Source of the DNA: Verrucomicrobium sp.
GTDB lineage: Bacteria > Verrucomicrobiota > Verrucomicrobiia > Methylacidiphilales > UBA1321
Length of the DNA stretch: 64,000 nt
Reading direction: 5' to 3'
Assembly (NCBI GenBank): GCA_017849585.1
Contig: JAFIGT010000042.1
Span: forward strand, 1-64,000
Part shown: positions 1 through 8,692 of the stretch, in pieces
Layout: each line of letters starts with the position of its first letter
Position numbering within the stretch: position 1 is the stretch's first letter
Notes under the pieces: model-generated
What the model was told of the DNA's origin: nothing
Databases searched by the model: none
The model's input: only the letters and a program-made list of their open reading frames with translations
Translations under genes and position numbers: made by a program

Positions 1-45
1 AGCTCTTGGCTCCTGTCGCCCTACGGGCTCCATCCGCCAAGAGCT
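1..45. repeat. Nested palindrome (REP-like hairpin) at window edge
   Basis: Positions 1-10 (AGCTCTTGGC) are perfectly complementary to 36-45 (GCCAAGAGCT), and a second inverted repeat, GCCC-TAC-GGGC at 18-28, lies inside the loop. Such nested stems are typical of REP-like extragenic palindromes or of folded ends of mobile elements. It lies about 90 bases past the broken end of kdpB. The window edge cuts off any continuation to the left, so the element cannot be classified. Confidence 0.5.
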
Positions 46-132
46 TGATCCCATCCCATCATCTGTTACCCTTACCATCAACTAACTAACCAACCCCATT
101 CCTCTCACTCGTTTTGGACCATATTGGGGGAC
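1..132 (-). mobile_element. Candidate end of an inserted element joined to truncated kdpB
   Basis: Homology to KdpB stops abruptly at about 136. The minus strand then reads TGATTGAGTCCCCCAATATG, continues with GGTCCAAAAC, then a run of GGTT/AGTT units, then the palindrome at 1-45. A TG-plus-CCCCC start followed by a GGTCCAAAA-type motif resembles, from memory, the ends of IS21-family elements; this is a resemblance only. No transposase gene lies within these 132 bases. The alternative is a genomic rearrangement or deletion joint. The 132 bases hold no other credible gene. Confidence 0.3.
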
Positions 133-1887
133 TCAATCAGTGGTCAAGGAACCGCGCGTCATGAGCAATTGCTTGCCGATTTCCACCACCTCAATGAGCT
201 TGGTTGGATTGCTGTCCAGATCTACCATGTTTCCTGCCTCACGTGCCGCTTGGGTACCGGTATTCATCGCCACTCCCACATCCGCTTGAGCCAAAGCGGG
301 TGCGTCGTTTGTACCATCGCCAGTCATCGCCACCAAATGTCCCGCGGCTTGCTCTGAACGAATCCGCGAGAGCTTCATTTCAGGCGTCGCTTCAGCCATA
401 AAATCATCTACTCCGGCTTCCGCTGCAATCGCAGCCGCAGTCAAAGGATTGTCCCCGGTAATCATAACGGTGCGAATGCCCATTTGCCGAAGCTGCGCAA
501 AACGTTCTTTGATACCGCCTTTAATTACGTCCTTCAAATGCACTGTTCCTAAAACTTCACATCCCTCCGCGACAACCAATGGCGTTCCTCCTTGACGCGA
601 GATTTGGTCGACGGTCTCCTTGACCTCTATAGGGAATTGTCCACCCTGTCCCAATACCCACTCACGAACGTTGTCTGCCGCCCCTTTGCGAATACTGGCA
701 GCTCGCTCCTCGGTTCCGCCCGAAAAATCCACCCCGCTCATGCGAGTGTGTGCGGAAAAAGGGATAAACTTGACATGCGGTTCGGCCACCTCCCGACCGC
801 GCACTCCATGGATTTCCTTCGCCAACACCACAATGGACCGGCCTTCTGGTGTTTCGTCTGCCAGAGAGGCAAGCTGCGCAGCGCGCGCCAGTCGATCCGC
901 CGCAACCCCTGGTGCAGGCAAAAACGCTGACGCCATACGATTACCCAATGTAATAGTTCCTGTTTTATCGAGCAGCAAGACATCGATATCACCTGCCGCC
1001 TCGACTGCACGCCCGCTGGTAGCCAGCACATTGCGCCGCACCAATCTATCAATGCCACTAATGCCGATCGCACTGAGCAAGCCGCCAATGGTCGTCGGAA
1101 TCAGGCAAACCAACAATGCCACCAAAACAGGCAATGAGACGTTCACCGCATTGGATTGTCCCGCTGCAGCCTCATTATACCAGGCGAAAAAAGGCAATGT
1201 GAATACCGACAGCAAAAAAACCAAAGTGAGCGATACCAGTAGAATTCCCAGTGCGATTTCATTGGGCGTCTTTTGACGGGATGCGCCTTCCACGAGTGAA
1301 ATCATCCGGTCGATAAAAGTATGCCCCGGCTCCGCCGTAATTTTCACGATAATGCGGTCGCTGATCACTCGTGTCCCTCCCGTCACGGCACTGCGGTCTC
1401 CTCCACTTTCGCGCACGACAGGAGCGGATTCTCCAGTAATGGCCGATTCGTCGACGCTGGCAATGCCGTCGATAATTTCGCCATCGCTCGGTATGATATC
1501 ACCAACTTCACAAACCACGGCATCCCCCAACCGCAACTCTGTGGCAGAGATCTTCTCCTCCGTTCCGTTACGAATCCGCCGGGCCCATGCCAGAGCGCGC
1601 GAACGACGCAAGGCCTCCGCCTGCGCTTTGCCCCGCCCCTCGGCCACGGCTTCGGCGAAATTGGCAAACAGGACGGTAAACCAAAGCCATAACGTAATTT
1701 GCACGGTAAAACTTGAAAGGTTTCCGAGAAAGAGCGTCGTTGTGGACAGGAGTGCGCCCACTGCTGTCACAAAGATGACAGGATTTTTCCACAGCAGTAC
1801 AGGATTCAGTTTTATAAAGGATTCAATGATGGCCGCACGAAGTATCGCCCCTGTAATCCACGATTGAGCTGAATGGTCTTTAAGCAT
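133..1887 (-). pseudogene. kdpB: KdpB, potassium-transporting P-type ATPase catalytic subunit, C-terminally truncated
   Basis: KdpB is the ATP-hydrolysing subunit of the KdpFABC high-affinity K+ pump in the inner membrane. Visible are the N-terminal membrane helices, the actuator motif TGES (residues 151-154), the phosphorylation motif DKTGT with Asp307, and the late [19 protein letters not shown] hinge region. The family is about 680 residues long; this frame has 584 and ends at RGSLTTD-stop, where relatives continue SLTTFSIAND and add three membrane helices. The pump should therefore be non-functional unless the rest exists elsewhere. It follows kdpA by 18 bases, as in a normal kdpAB operon. 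kdpC, expected next, is absent from the 132 bases left. Family assignment is certain; the cause of truncation is inferred. Confidence 0.93.
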
Positions 1888-1905
1888 AGGTATTCTCGAG
1901 CAAAT

Positions 1906-3600
1906 TTAGAATGCACGACCGCCTTGAATGAGTAGATGCTCCAACACCGGCCCCAATGCCAGTACAGGGAAAAATGTGAGCGAGCCAACGATCAACACAA
2001 CAGAAACCAGTAGTCCGACAAAAAGCCCTCCATCTTTAGGAAAGGTGCCGGAGGATGGTGGCGCGATCTTTTTCCGCACCATGCTGCCAGCGATGGCGAG
2101 CACCGGTACAATCACCGCAAAACGGCCCACCACCATGGCCACACTCCCCCCAAGCGTATAAAACAGGGTTGCAGCATTCAGCCCTGCAAACGCACTACCA
2201 TTGTTATTCGCCATTGAAGCGAATGCATACAGGATTTCGCTCAGACCGTGCGGTCCCGGATTCGCGATCGACGCTTTTCCCATTTCTGTAGTGCAACCGA
2301 GCACGGTTAAAGACAGAACGCAGATGCTAGGCACCAGTAGCGCCACCACGGCCATCTTGATTTCAAATGCTTCAATTTTCTTACCCAGATATTCGGGCGT
2401 GCGCCCAACCATCAATCCCGCGATAAATACCGTCAACAAAACAAACATCAACATTCCGTACAGGCCTGAACCCACGCCGCCAAAAATGACTTCCCCTAGA
2501 AGCATATTGAGAATAGCGATACCGCCAGCCAACGCGGAGAAACTGGAGTGCATCGCGTTGACCGAGCCGTTGGAAGCCAGCGTCGTGACATCGCCCCATA
2601 GAATGCTATTGGCCACACCGATTCGGACTTCTTTTCCCTCCAGGAAAGCGCCTGTAGGGAAAAGGGGATTGCCCGCGTACTCCGCCCAAAACATTGCACC
2701 GAGCGTTATCAGAAACACCACCATCATCGCCGCAAACAGTGTCCATCCCTGCCTCACCGAACCCACCATTTTCCCGTAAGTGACAGTCAGAGCAGCCGGA
2801 AGACATAGAATGGCGAACATCTGCAGAAAGTTACTCAATGGCGTGGGATTCTCGAATGGATGCGCACTGTTCACACCGAAGAATCCGCCGCCATTTGTTC
2901 CGAGTTGCTTGATCGCAATTTGCGAAGCAGCTGGCCCCAATGGAATCACCTGCTCCTGCCCCATTAATGTCGTCGCCGTTACGTAGGAAGAAGAAGTCTG
3001 AACGACTCCCTGCGACACCAGGATCAGGGCCAAGGCGAATGAGAGCGGCAGCAGGATATAGAGCGTCGACCGGACCGCATCCACCCAAAAATTCCCAAGA
3101 GTATCGACCTGCCGCCGGATTAGCCCGCGAATGAACGCAAGCAGCACGCCGATACCAGTCGCGGCACTTAGAAAGTTTTGCACGCCCAGACCCGCCATCT
3201 GTGAAAGATAACTCATGGTCGCCTCTCCAGAATAGGCCTGCCAATTAGTATTTGTCACAAAGCTAACGGCGGTGTTCAAGGCCAGCGGAAATCCCAAGCC
3301 GGGCAGATTCTGCGGATTTAGCGGCAGGCTCCCCTGCCCGAGTAATAGTAGGAGCAAAACAACGCCACCGCATAAATTAAACCACAGCACCGCAACGGCA
3401 TACTGCTTCCAATTCATTTCCTGCACACTGTCGATACCGGAGAATCGATAAATCGCCCTTTCCACTGGTTTGAGGAAGAAATCGAGAAACGTGGATTTTC
3501 CCTGAAAAACCTTCTCCATGAAGATACCTAAAACGGCGGTCGTCGCCACCAATAAGGTTATGTATAAAACAACCTGCAGAACATCACTCGCGCTCATCAT
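1906..3600 (-). CDS. kdpA: KdpA, potassium-transporting ATPase potassium-binding subunit
   Basis: KdpA is the channel-like, K+-selective membrane subunit of the Kdp pump, made at low external K+. The 564 residues match the usual length (about 557 in E. coli). Selectivity-loop segments are visible: TNTNWQAYSGE near residue 117, GTNGGGFFGVNSAHPFENPTP in the middle, a GSVNAMHS loop and a MANNNGSAF loop near the C-terminus, separated by hydrophobic helices. The gene starts at ATGATG with a strong ribosome site (GGAGAGGA) directly before it. No kdpF reading frame is visible upstream, and no kdpDE sensor pair is in the window. The protein itself looks intact although its partner KdpB is cut short. 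Confidence 0.96.
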   Translation of the reverse strand: MMSASDVLQVVLYITLLVATTAVLGIFMEKVFQGKSTFLDFFLKPVERAIYRFSGIDSVQEMNWKQYAVAVLWFNLCGGVVLLLLLLGQGSLPLNPQNLPGLGFPLALNTAVSFVTNTNWQAYSGEATMSYLSQMAGLGVQNFLSAATGIGVLLAFIRGLIRRQVDTLGNFWVDAVRSTLYILLPLSFALALILVSQGVVQTSSSYVTATTLMGQEQVIPLGPAASQIAIKQLGTNGGGFFGVNSAHPFENPTPLSNFLQMFAILCLPAALTVTYGKMVGSVRQGWTLFAAMMVVFLITLGAMFWAEYAGNPLFPTGAFLEGKEVRIGVANSILWGDVTTLASNGSVNAMHSSFSALAGGIAILNMLLGEVIFGGVGSGLYGMLMFVLLTVFIAGLMVGRTPEYLGKKIEAFEIKMAVVALLVPSICVLSLTVLGCTTEMGKASIANPGPHGLSEILYAFASMANNNGSAFAGLNAATLFYTLGGSVAMVVGRFAVIVPVLAIAGSMVRKKIAPPSSGTFPKDGGLFVGLLVSVVLIVGSLTFFPVLALGPVLEHLLIQGGRAF

Positions 3601-3631
3601 TCCTCTCCATGTCGAATTTCATGGAAGCAGG

Positions 3632-3650
3632 ATACTCTGGCCCCGAGTAT
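3632..3650. promoter_or_regulatory. Inverted repeat upstream of kdpA
   Basis: ATACTC and GAGTAT are separated by seven bases, between the terminator at 3691-3717 and the kdpA start at 3600. The position suits an operator or a 5' leader hairpin for kdpA. No regulator can be named from the sequence. Confidence 0.3.
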
Positions 3651-3690
3651 TGGCCTAATTAAGAGCTGGCCTTAAAATGTTAAGAAAACA

Positions 3691-3717
3691 TAAAAAAATC
3701 CCCCCCGGCAGACGGGG
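3691..3717 (-). terminator. Intrinsic terminator after the IclR gene
   Basis: Read on the minus strand, CCCCG-TCTGC-CGGGG forms a five-pair GC stem followed by GG and ATTTTTTTA. It lies about 60 bases past the IclR stop codon and before kdpA, so it should isolate kdpA from IclR transcription. A weaker stem (CTCGTTC/GAGCGAG) with a T-run just upstream may help. Confidence 0.65.
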
Positions 3718-3774
3718 TCTGATTTTTTGCCAAATGAAAAAACGGCCCGACTCGCTCTTGAACGAGACAATGAA

Positions 3775-4527
3775 TTACAGGCGGCTCGAAATTTCTTTGG
3801 CCGCTTCAAAGGTAAGGCGAAACAATGTCTTGCACGAGTCGACAGGCATATTGATGTCATAATAGCCCGCAACGACAGCCATCAATTCCTTGCCTGACGA
3901 AAACACGGGTACAGCAATTCCTCTCCAGTCCTGCACACTGATGAATTCAGCTTGCGCGTAACCCAAGCGCCGGATCTTGCTAAGGCACGCCTCCAGTCGT
4001 TCCCGGGTTTTCCAAATATTCTTGCCTTCAATCTCAAATGGATGAATGCGAAAAAACTGATCGTACTCTTCCTGATGGGCATACGCTAAAAAGACAAGTG
4101 AGCTAGCCTTTCCATAGGGATGAAAACGTCTTTCACGCGGTCGCACCAGCACACCTGGACGCTTCGATTCAATGTTTAGTCGTACATACGTATCCCCCGA
4201 TTGATGCTCCATTAGGCCAAAACTGCCCGATGGCATTTTCGTGTGCACTTTCATCAACACTTTTGCCGCTACAGTGAGAAGATGTCGGTCATCGTCGAGC
4301 CGTTTCAATTCCGTCATGGCACGCCCGATAGAAAAACGCAGGGGGTTCTCCTTGCGCACCAGAAAATGCTCCGCTTCAAGAGTACGGACAAACTTATAGA
4401 CGGTATTGGATTTTAACCCTACGGCGGCGGAAATCTGCGCAATACTCCGACCATCCTCCGTGCCTGCCACGGCATAGAGAATACGGATAGCTCGTTGGAC
4501 TGATTGGATCGATTCGTTGCGCGGCAT
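3775..4527 (-). CDS. IclR family transcriptional regulator
   Basis: The protein has an N-terminal winged helix-turn-helix (about residues 8-70, including DGRSIAQISAAVGLKSNTVYK) and a C-terminal IclR effector-binding domain. About 250 residues is normal for the family. I take the ATG at 4527; the frame could open at a TTG at 4537-4539, but that codon lies inside the palindrome TGATCAATGATCA (4533-4545). The gene is divergent from a secreted-protein/glycoside hydrolase operon starting at 4681. IclR proteins often repress sugar or aromatic catabolic genes and themselves. The inferred role is control of that operon, and perhaps of other copies of the palindrome in this window. The effector is unknown. 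Confidence 0.9.
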   Translation of the reverse strand: MPRNESIQSVQRAIRILYAVAGTEDGRSIAQISAAVGLKSNTVYKFVRTLEAEHFLVRKENPLRFSIGRAMTELKRLDDDRHLLTVAAKVLMKVHTKMPSGSFGLMEHQSGDTYVRLNIESKRPGVLVRPRERRFHPYGKASSLVFLAYAHQEEYDQFFRIHPFEIEGKNIWKTRERLEACLSKIRRLGYAQAEFISVQDWRGIAVPVFSSGKELMAVVAGYYDINMPVDSCKTLFRLTFEAAKEISSRL

Positions 4528-4532
4528 AGCAG

Positions 4533-4545
4533 TGATCAATGATCA
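4533..4545. promoter_or_regulatory. Candidate IclR operator (palindrome TGATCAATGATCA)
   Basis: Two TGATCA half-sites flank one central base. The site begins five bases upstream of the chosen IclR ATG and lies in the intergenic region shared with the divergent gene at 4681. Its size and symmetry fit IclR-family operators. The same 13-mer recurs exactly at 11292-11304, and with one mismatch at 32436-32448. Assignment to this regulator is inferred from proximity. Confidence 0.5.
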
Positions 4546-4680
4546 GCCTAATCAGATCAAATAACAACTTTAAATTTGGAACCATGGCTGGCTTGTTGAA
4601 TAGTATGGATAGCAAAGAACTCGCCGCACTTGATAAATTCAAGTTACGATGCCGGGGACTACCAACATCAACTCATTATT

Positions 4681-5316
4681 ATGAATCGCCTGATCTTATC
4701 GTTCGGCCAATTACTGCTCGGCGTCACGCTGCTCTCCTGTCTCCCAGTCCAGTCGACCCATTCCGCTGACAATACCTCAGGCAGCATTAACCTGATTGGC
4801 CGTCAGGGAGCAGATTTTGAAGTCACAAAGGCCCCCGATGGCGGTCACGCTTCGGCAGCCGGAGCTAGTGGAGGCGATACCAACCTGTTTATCGACTTTC
4901 CGATCACCCAAACGTGGAAACAATTCTCATTCACCATCACACCTAAAAAGAGTGGGCGAGTTTTAATTCTCATTCTCGGGCCCTACGTCCTTGCGGCGCC
5001 AGATAAGGGCACGCGTGAACTCACTCCTGTATTTGTATGCTATGATGACTTCAAGGTTGAAGGGGCTGAATTCAAGAATGGTGGATTTGAGAAAATCGAC
5101 AAGGCACGTAATCCGATTTATTGGGACGACAACACCGTCTCTACAAGCAATCCACCCATTGATGACAATCTACGCGCGGGGCTTGGCGACGATAATGCCC
5201 CGGAGGGACGCTACTATGCCCGGGTCTGGCACAACTCCCGCTATCTTCAGTCGCTAACGATTGAGCAGGGTACGCCGGTTACGATCACCTTCTACGCCCG
5301 CCTCGATCGAAAATAG
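4681..5316 (+). CDS. Secreted beta-sandwich (carbohydrate-binding-like) protein
   Basis: This is a 211-residue protein when started at ATG 4681; an upstream in-frame ATG at 4630 would add 17 polar residues before the signal peptide. Residues 1-27 (MNRLILSFGQLLLGVTLLSC onward) form a signal peptide. A lipobox-like LLSC is imperfect, so lipoprotein or ordinary secretion are both possible. The rest has the alternating strand pattern and phrases (FKNGGFEKID, GRYYARVWHNSRYLQSLTI, PVTITFYARL) typical of CBM-like jelly-roll domains. No catalytic motif is recognised. It precedes a large secreted hydrolase by 48 bases, so a substrate-binding partner in the same operon is plausible. The exact family is not known. 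Confidence 0.65.
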   Translation: MNRLILSFGQLLLGVTLLSCLPVQSTHSADNTSGSINLIGRQGADFEVTKAPDGGHASAAGASGGDTNLFIDFPITQTWKQFSFTITPKKSGRVLILILGPYVLAAPDKGTRELTPVFVCYDDFKVEGAEFKNGGFEKIDKARNPIYWDDNTVSTSNPPIDDNLRAGLGDDNAPEGRYYARVWHNSRYLQSLTIEQGTPVTITFYARLDRK

Positions 5317-5364
5317 CCCTGCAAAAGGCCTTTCGCCCCCTCACGCACCTATCTACGCATTTCT

Positions 5365-8300
5365 ATGTACACACGCCGTATCTTTCCTCAAGCGCTCGTC
5401 ATCGCCTTTATTATTACGATAGCCCCTTTTCTCTTTTCATCAAAAGGCCAGTGTGCGCAATCCTCCACCGGAAGCACCTCCTCGACCCTTCTCAATACCC
5501 TGACATCGGATGAGAATTGGTTTTACTATTATATTCCCGGTATCATTCGCCCCGACGAAGGCACCATCGAACTCACGCTCGTTCCCTCGAAACCTGCCTC
5601 GGAATTCACCGCCAGTTACGATTTCGCTTTCCTCGTGATCCCGGGACAGGAAATCAGTGGTCGCACGCTCATGGGGCTTCATATCCCTCCGCCCTCCCAT
5701 GGGACGACGGGCTGGAATTTCATCTGTCGCAACGAAAACAAATCCGCGACCGTCAATTATCCCAAGCTAGAATTTGAAGCTGGTCAACCGATTCGCATCG
5801 CCTGCTCCTGGGGTTCGGAACTGAGACTTTTCATCAACGGCAAGCTCGTCGCCAGCAAACCCTATTCACGACTGATCTCCCCGCTTCCTGCTTTATTTAA
5901 GGTCCGCCGCTCGACACCGTTCAATACTCGAAGCGTGCGCATCTCCTCCTGCGCTTTACCCGAGGAAAGACTGGGAGCAGATCCGCAGAAGGAATTCACC
6001 GCGGACCCTGATACCACCCTGCTCGTCACGGATGGCCTCAAGAGAATCGAAACATTCCAGACTGCCTGGCACAATCGAATCAAATTCGCAGACGCGATGC
6101 CCGTTTGGGACGTCACATCCCAATGCTACGTCACTGGACAGGAAGTCCGTTATCCTCTCGTCGGCATCAACCGCTCCACATCCACTCAGTCATTCAAAAT
6201 CGCGCAAGTAATCACTCCCTATCCTACAGGTGAACCACTCAAGCTCGACCGCACTTGGGACATCCCCGGAGACAAAGCGTATCATCTTTTGGAAATTCAG
6301 CCGCCGGACCTCAAATCCCCCGGATTCTATACGGTCAAAACCACCATTACCGATCCGAGCGGCAACGACACTGAGTGGAAAAGCTCCCTCTCCATCTGCC
6401 CCGCGTTTCCGACAGGTGCCAAGGAAGGAGCCTTGGCTCGCTATTTGGGAAATCACCATGATTTCGATTTTGATGTGAGGATCATGGAGCAGGTCGGCAT
6501 CCATACCTCGCGCGTCGATGTCTTCAAATGGTTCCTGCTGGAACCCATTCAGGGAAAATTCCAATGGGATGAAGCAGACGCCATGGTACGTCAAGCCAAT
6601 CAGGCTAATCACGATCTCCTCGGCATTCTTTGTGGGCCGCCACACTGGGCAGGTGAAGATCCCGGAGAAACCCTGAAGAAACAGCACCCCAATACGACAA
6701 GGTTCGAACGCTGGAAACCACGCAATGTCAAAGATTGGGAGAACTATATTTTTCAAGTTGCCTCCCGCTACAAAGGAAAGGTCAAGTATTGGGAAATTTG
6801 GAACGAAGTGGACTTTCACCCACCCGCCACACCGGCCAGTTTTTCCGGCAGTACGGAGGATTACAATAATCTCCTTAAAGCCGCCTACCAACAAATCAAA
6901 AAAGCCGATCCCGAAGCTCAGGTATCGATGAGCGGCTTTAGCCTCAACAGCGTGTGCGATGCGGCCATGCCCTACGACCTGCTTAAAATGGGGGCCGCCG
7001 ACCATTTCGACATCTTCGCCATGCATGCCTACAACGGCGTTCTTTTTGTCGACGAACTCCGCGCCGCCCTCGATCAAAAAAAGCCGGGCGGAAAAATGTG
7101 GATGACCGAACATGCCTGGCTCACTATCAGCAACGAGAAGAACCGCATCTATCAGGAGGTCGTCATCGTTCTCAATTATATCGAAAAGAAATTCGAGAAA
7201 TTCTACGCCTTCGGTTTTGATGAGCTCCAGTTCAGCCACTTCACGCATTCCCCCACGGTCGATTTTCATATTCTCGGCGTACTGCAGGGACAACTGCGCC
7301 AAACGAGTTCTTTCAGTGGTCGTCTGACGTTTCCCGGTAGTGAAGACTATTCCCTCCGTCACGTCCTGACTCGAGCGGACGGCAAGCTATTGACCGTTCT
7401 CGGCAGTGAACTCGCCGCACATCAAGTGCGGATCGAAGGCACCATCCACTCCGCCACCGATGTCTGGGGACGCCCCATCGCCTTTGAGTCCAAAGATGGC
7501 CAGACGAAAATCAAAATCGCGAGTCTCGCCTACATTGTCTCAGACAAGCCAATCAAAGTATTGGAATCTGAAGCCACGGAGGCCACACCACTCTACACCA
7601 ATGGCGATTTCGAACAGGTACAGGGAGACATCCTGACCGGCGGCCTCTCCGCCGGAAAACCCGTCGGTTGGACCTTGCGCGATAAAACTTACGATCCGCA
7701 AGGAACCATCACAATCACCGACAACGCGCATGGCGGCAAATACAGCATCAACATCCACTCCTCAGGCAAGGGTGCCGTCTATGCCTTCCAATATTGCACG
7801 ATTCCCGCGCCGGGCACTTATCGCGTTACCGGTTGGTTCAAACGCGGATCGGCCAAAGACAACGGATCTCCGTTCCTGAGCGTTTACGATATGTCCAGCG
7901 GTCGTGTCGACAGAAAGCATTTCCCCCAAGCCAATGCCGAGCAATGGACGGAATTCAGCCACGAGGTTAAATTCGAGTCGGTACCCGAAAAACAGGTCGC
8001 CTTCATGGCGGGCATCGAAAAGGGAGCGGGTGACCTGCTGGTCGACGATATGACTTTCACTCGCATCGAACCTCTGCGCGTCGCCAAGGACAAGGTGAAA
8101 CCAATCTCTCTGAGTTCAGCCGCGAATCGCAGTTTCACGGATACGCTCCAGATGAGCAAAAAAATGGACACGGTATCTTTGACTCCATTACGGGATCTTG
8201 TGAGAGGCTCCAACATTATCGGCGGAGTTCCCTTTACGCTGCAACCGGAAGCCACAGGTAATGCCACTGTCGTCGTAGCCCCGAATAATACGGTCAAAAC

Positions 8301-8676
8301 GATTCCTGCCGATTCCGCGCCAATTCCAGTGAATGCTCGTTTTGCGCGACTCGCCTTTCTGCATACTGCCGTCTATGTCGAAGCACAAGATAAGGCCCTC
8401 CTCGGTGAGTACCAACTCACCTATGAGGATGGCTCCACCGCCACTATTCCCCTTCTCAATAACCGAGATCTACGCGATTGGTTCCTCTTCGGCAACAAGA
8501 CTGGCATTCCTGCCCAGCGGATCATTACCAGTCAAGCCGGCATCGAACTGGGAGCCTTTGTCCTATTGACGGATAATCCACAACCTCAAAAGACGATTCG
8601 CCACATCCTCCTCAAGTCCAAAGGCGCTGGTATTCTGATTCTCCTCGCGATTGCAGGAATTGAATCCGCCGCGTAA
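5365..8676 (+). CDS. Large secreted multidomain glycoside hydrolase (clan GH-A, GH39/GH5-like)
   Basis: The 1103-residue exported protein has a signal peptide at residues 1-32. Roughly 40-220 look like a LamG/concanavalin-type sandwich (RLFINGKLVASKP). Roughly 350-720 form a TIM barrel with the clan GH-A pattern: acid/base Glu481 in YWEIWNEVDF and a likely nucleophile Glu582 in MWMTEHAW. A CBM4/9-like sandwich (about 730-910) and a last beta-rich region ending in a hydrophobic stretch (GAGILILLAIAG) follow. The reaction should be hydrolysis of a beta-linked polysaccharide outside the cell or in the periplasm; the substrate cannot be read from sequence. It sits between a secreted sandwich protein and a GH20 enzyme, divergent from the IclR regulator, and this suggests an inducible glycan operon. 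Confidence 0.82.
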   Translation: MYTRRIFPQALVIAFIITIAPFLFSSKGQCAQSSTGSTSSTLLNTLTSDENWFYYYIPGIIRPDEGTIELTLVPSKPASEFTASYDFAFLVIPGQEISGRTLMGLHIPPPSHGTTGWNFICRNENKSATVNYPKLEFEAGQPIRIACSWGSELRLFINGKLVASKPYSRLISPLPALFKVRRSTPFNTRSVRISSCALPEERLGADPQKEFTADPDTTLLVTDGLKRIETFQTAWHNRIKFADAMPVWDVTSQCYVTGQEVRYPLVGINRSTSTQSFKIAQVITPYPTGEPLKLDRTWDIPGDKAYHLLEIQPPDLKSPGFYTVKTTITDPSGNDTEWKSSLSICPAFPTGAKEGALARYLGNHHDFDFDVRIMEQVGIHTSRVDVFKWFLLEPIQGKFQWDEADAMVRQANQANHDLLGILCGPPHWAGEDPGETLKKQHPNTTRFERWKPRNVKDWENYIFQVASRYKGKVKYWEIWNEVDFHPPATPASFSGSTEDYNNLLKAAYQQIKKADPEAQVSMSGFSLNSVCDAAMPYDLLKMGAADHFDIFAMHAYNGVLFVDELRAALDQKKPGGKMWMTEHAWLTISNEKNRIYQEVVIVLNYIEKKFEKFYAFGFDELQFSHFTHSPTVDFHILGVLQGQLRQTSSFSGRLTFPGSEDYSLRHVLTRADGKLLTVLGSELAAHQVRIEGTIHSATDVWGRPIAFESKDGQTKIKIASLAYIVSDKPIKVLESEATEATPLYTNGDFEQVQGDILTGGLSAGKPVGWTLRDKTYDPQGTITITDNAHGGKYSINIHSSGKGAVYAFQYCTIPAPGTYRVTGWFKRGSAKDNGSPFLSVYDMSSGRVDRKHFPQANAEQWTEFSHEVKFESVPEKQVAFMAGIEKGAGDLLVDDMTFTRIEPLRVAKDKVKPISLSSAANRSFTDTLQMSKKMDTVSLTPLRDLVRGSNIIGGVPFTLQPEATGNATVVVAPNNTVKTIPADSAPIPVNARFARLAFLHTAVYVEAQDKALLGEYQLTYEDGSTATIPLLNNRDLRDWFLFGNKTGIPAQRIITSQAGIELGAFVLLTDNPQPQKTIRHILLKSKGAGILILLAIAGIESAA

Positions 8677-8692
8677 CCGGGAACTTCCGCCC

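Noticed and set aside
6190-7362. Minus-strand frame of 390 codons inside the secreted hydrolase gene
   Set aside because: It is opposite clear catalytic motifs of the plus-strand enzyme, has no family resemblance, and arises from GC-rich codon usage.
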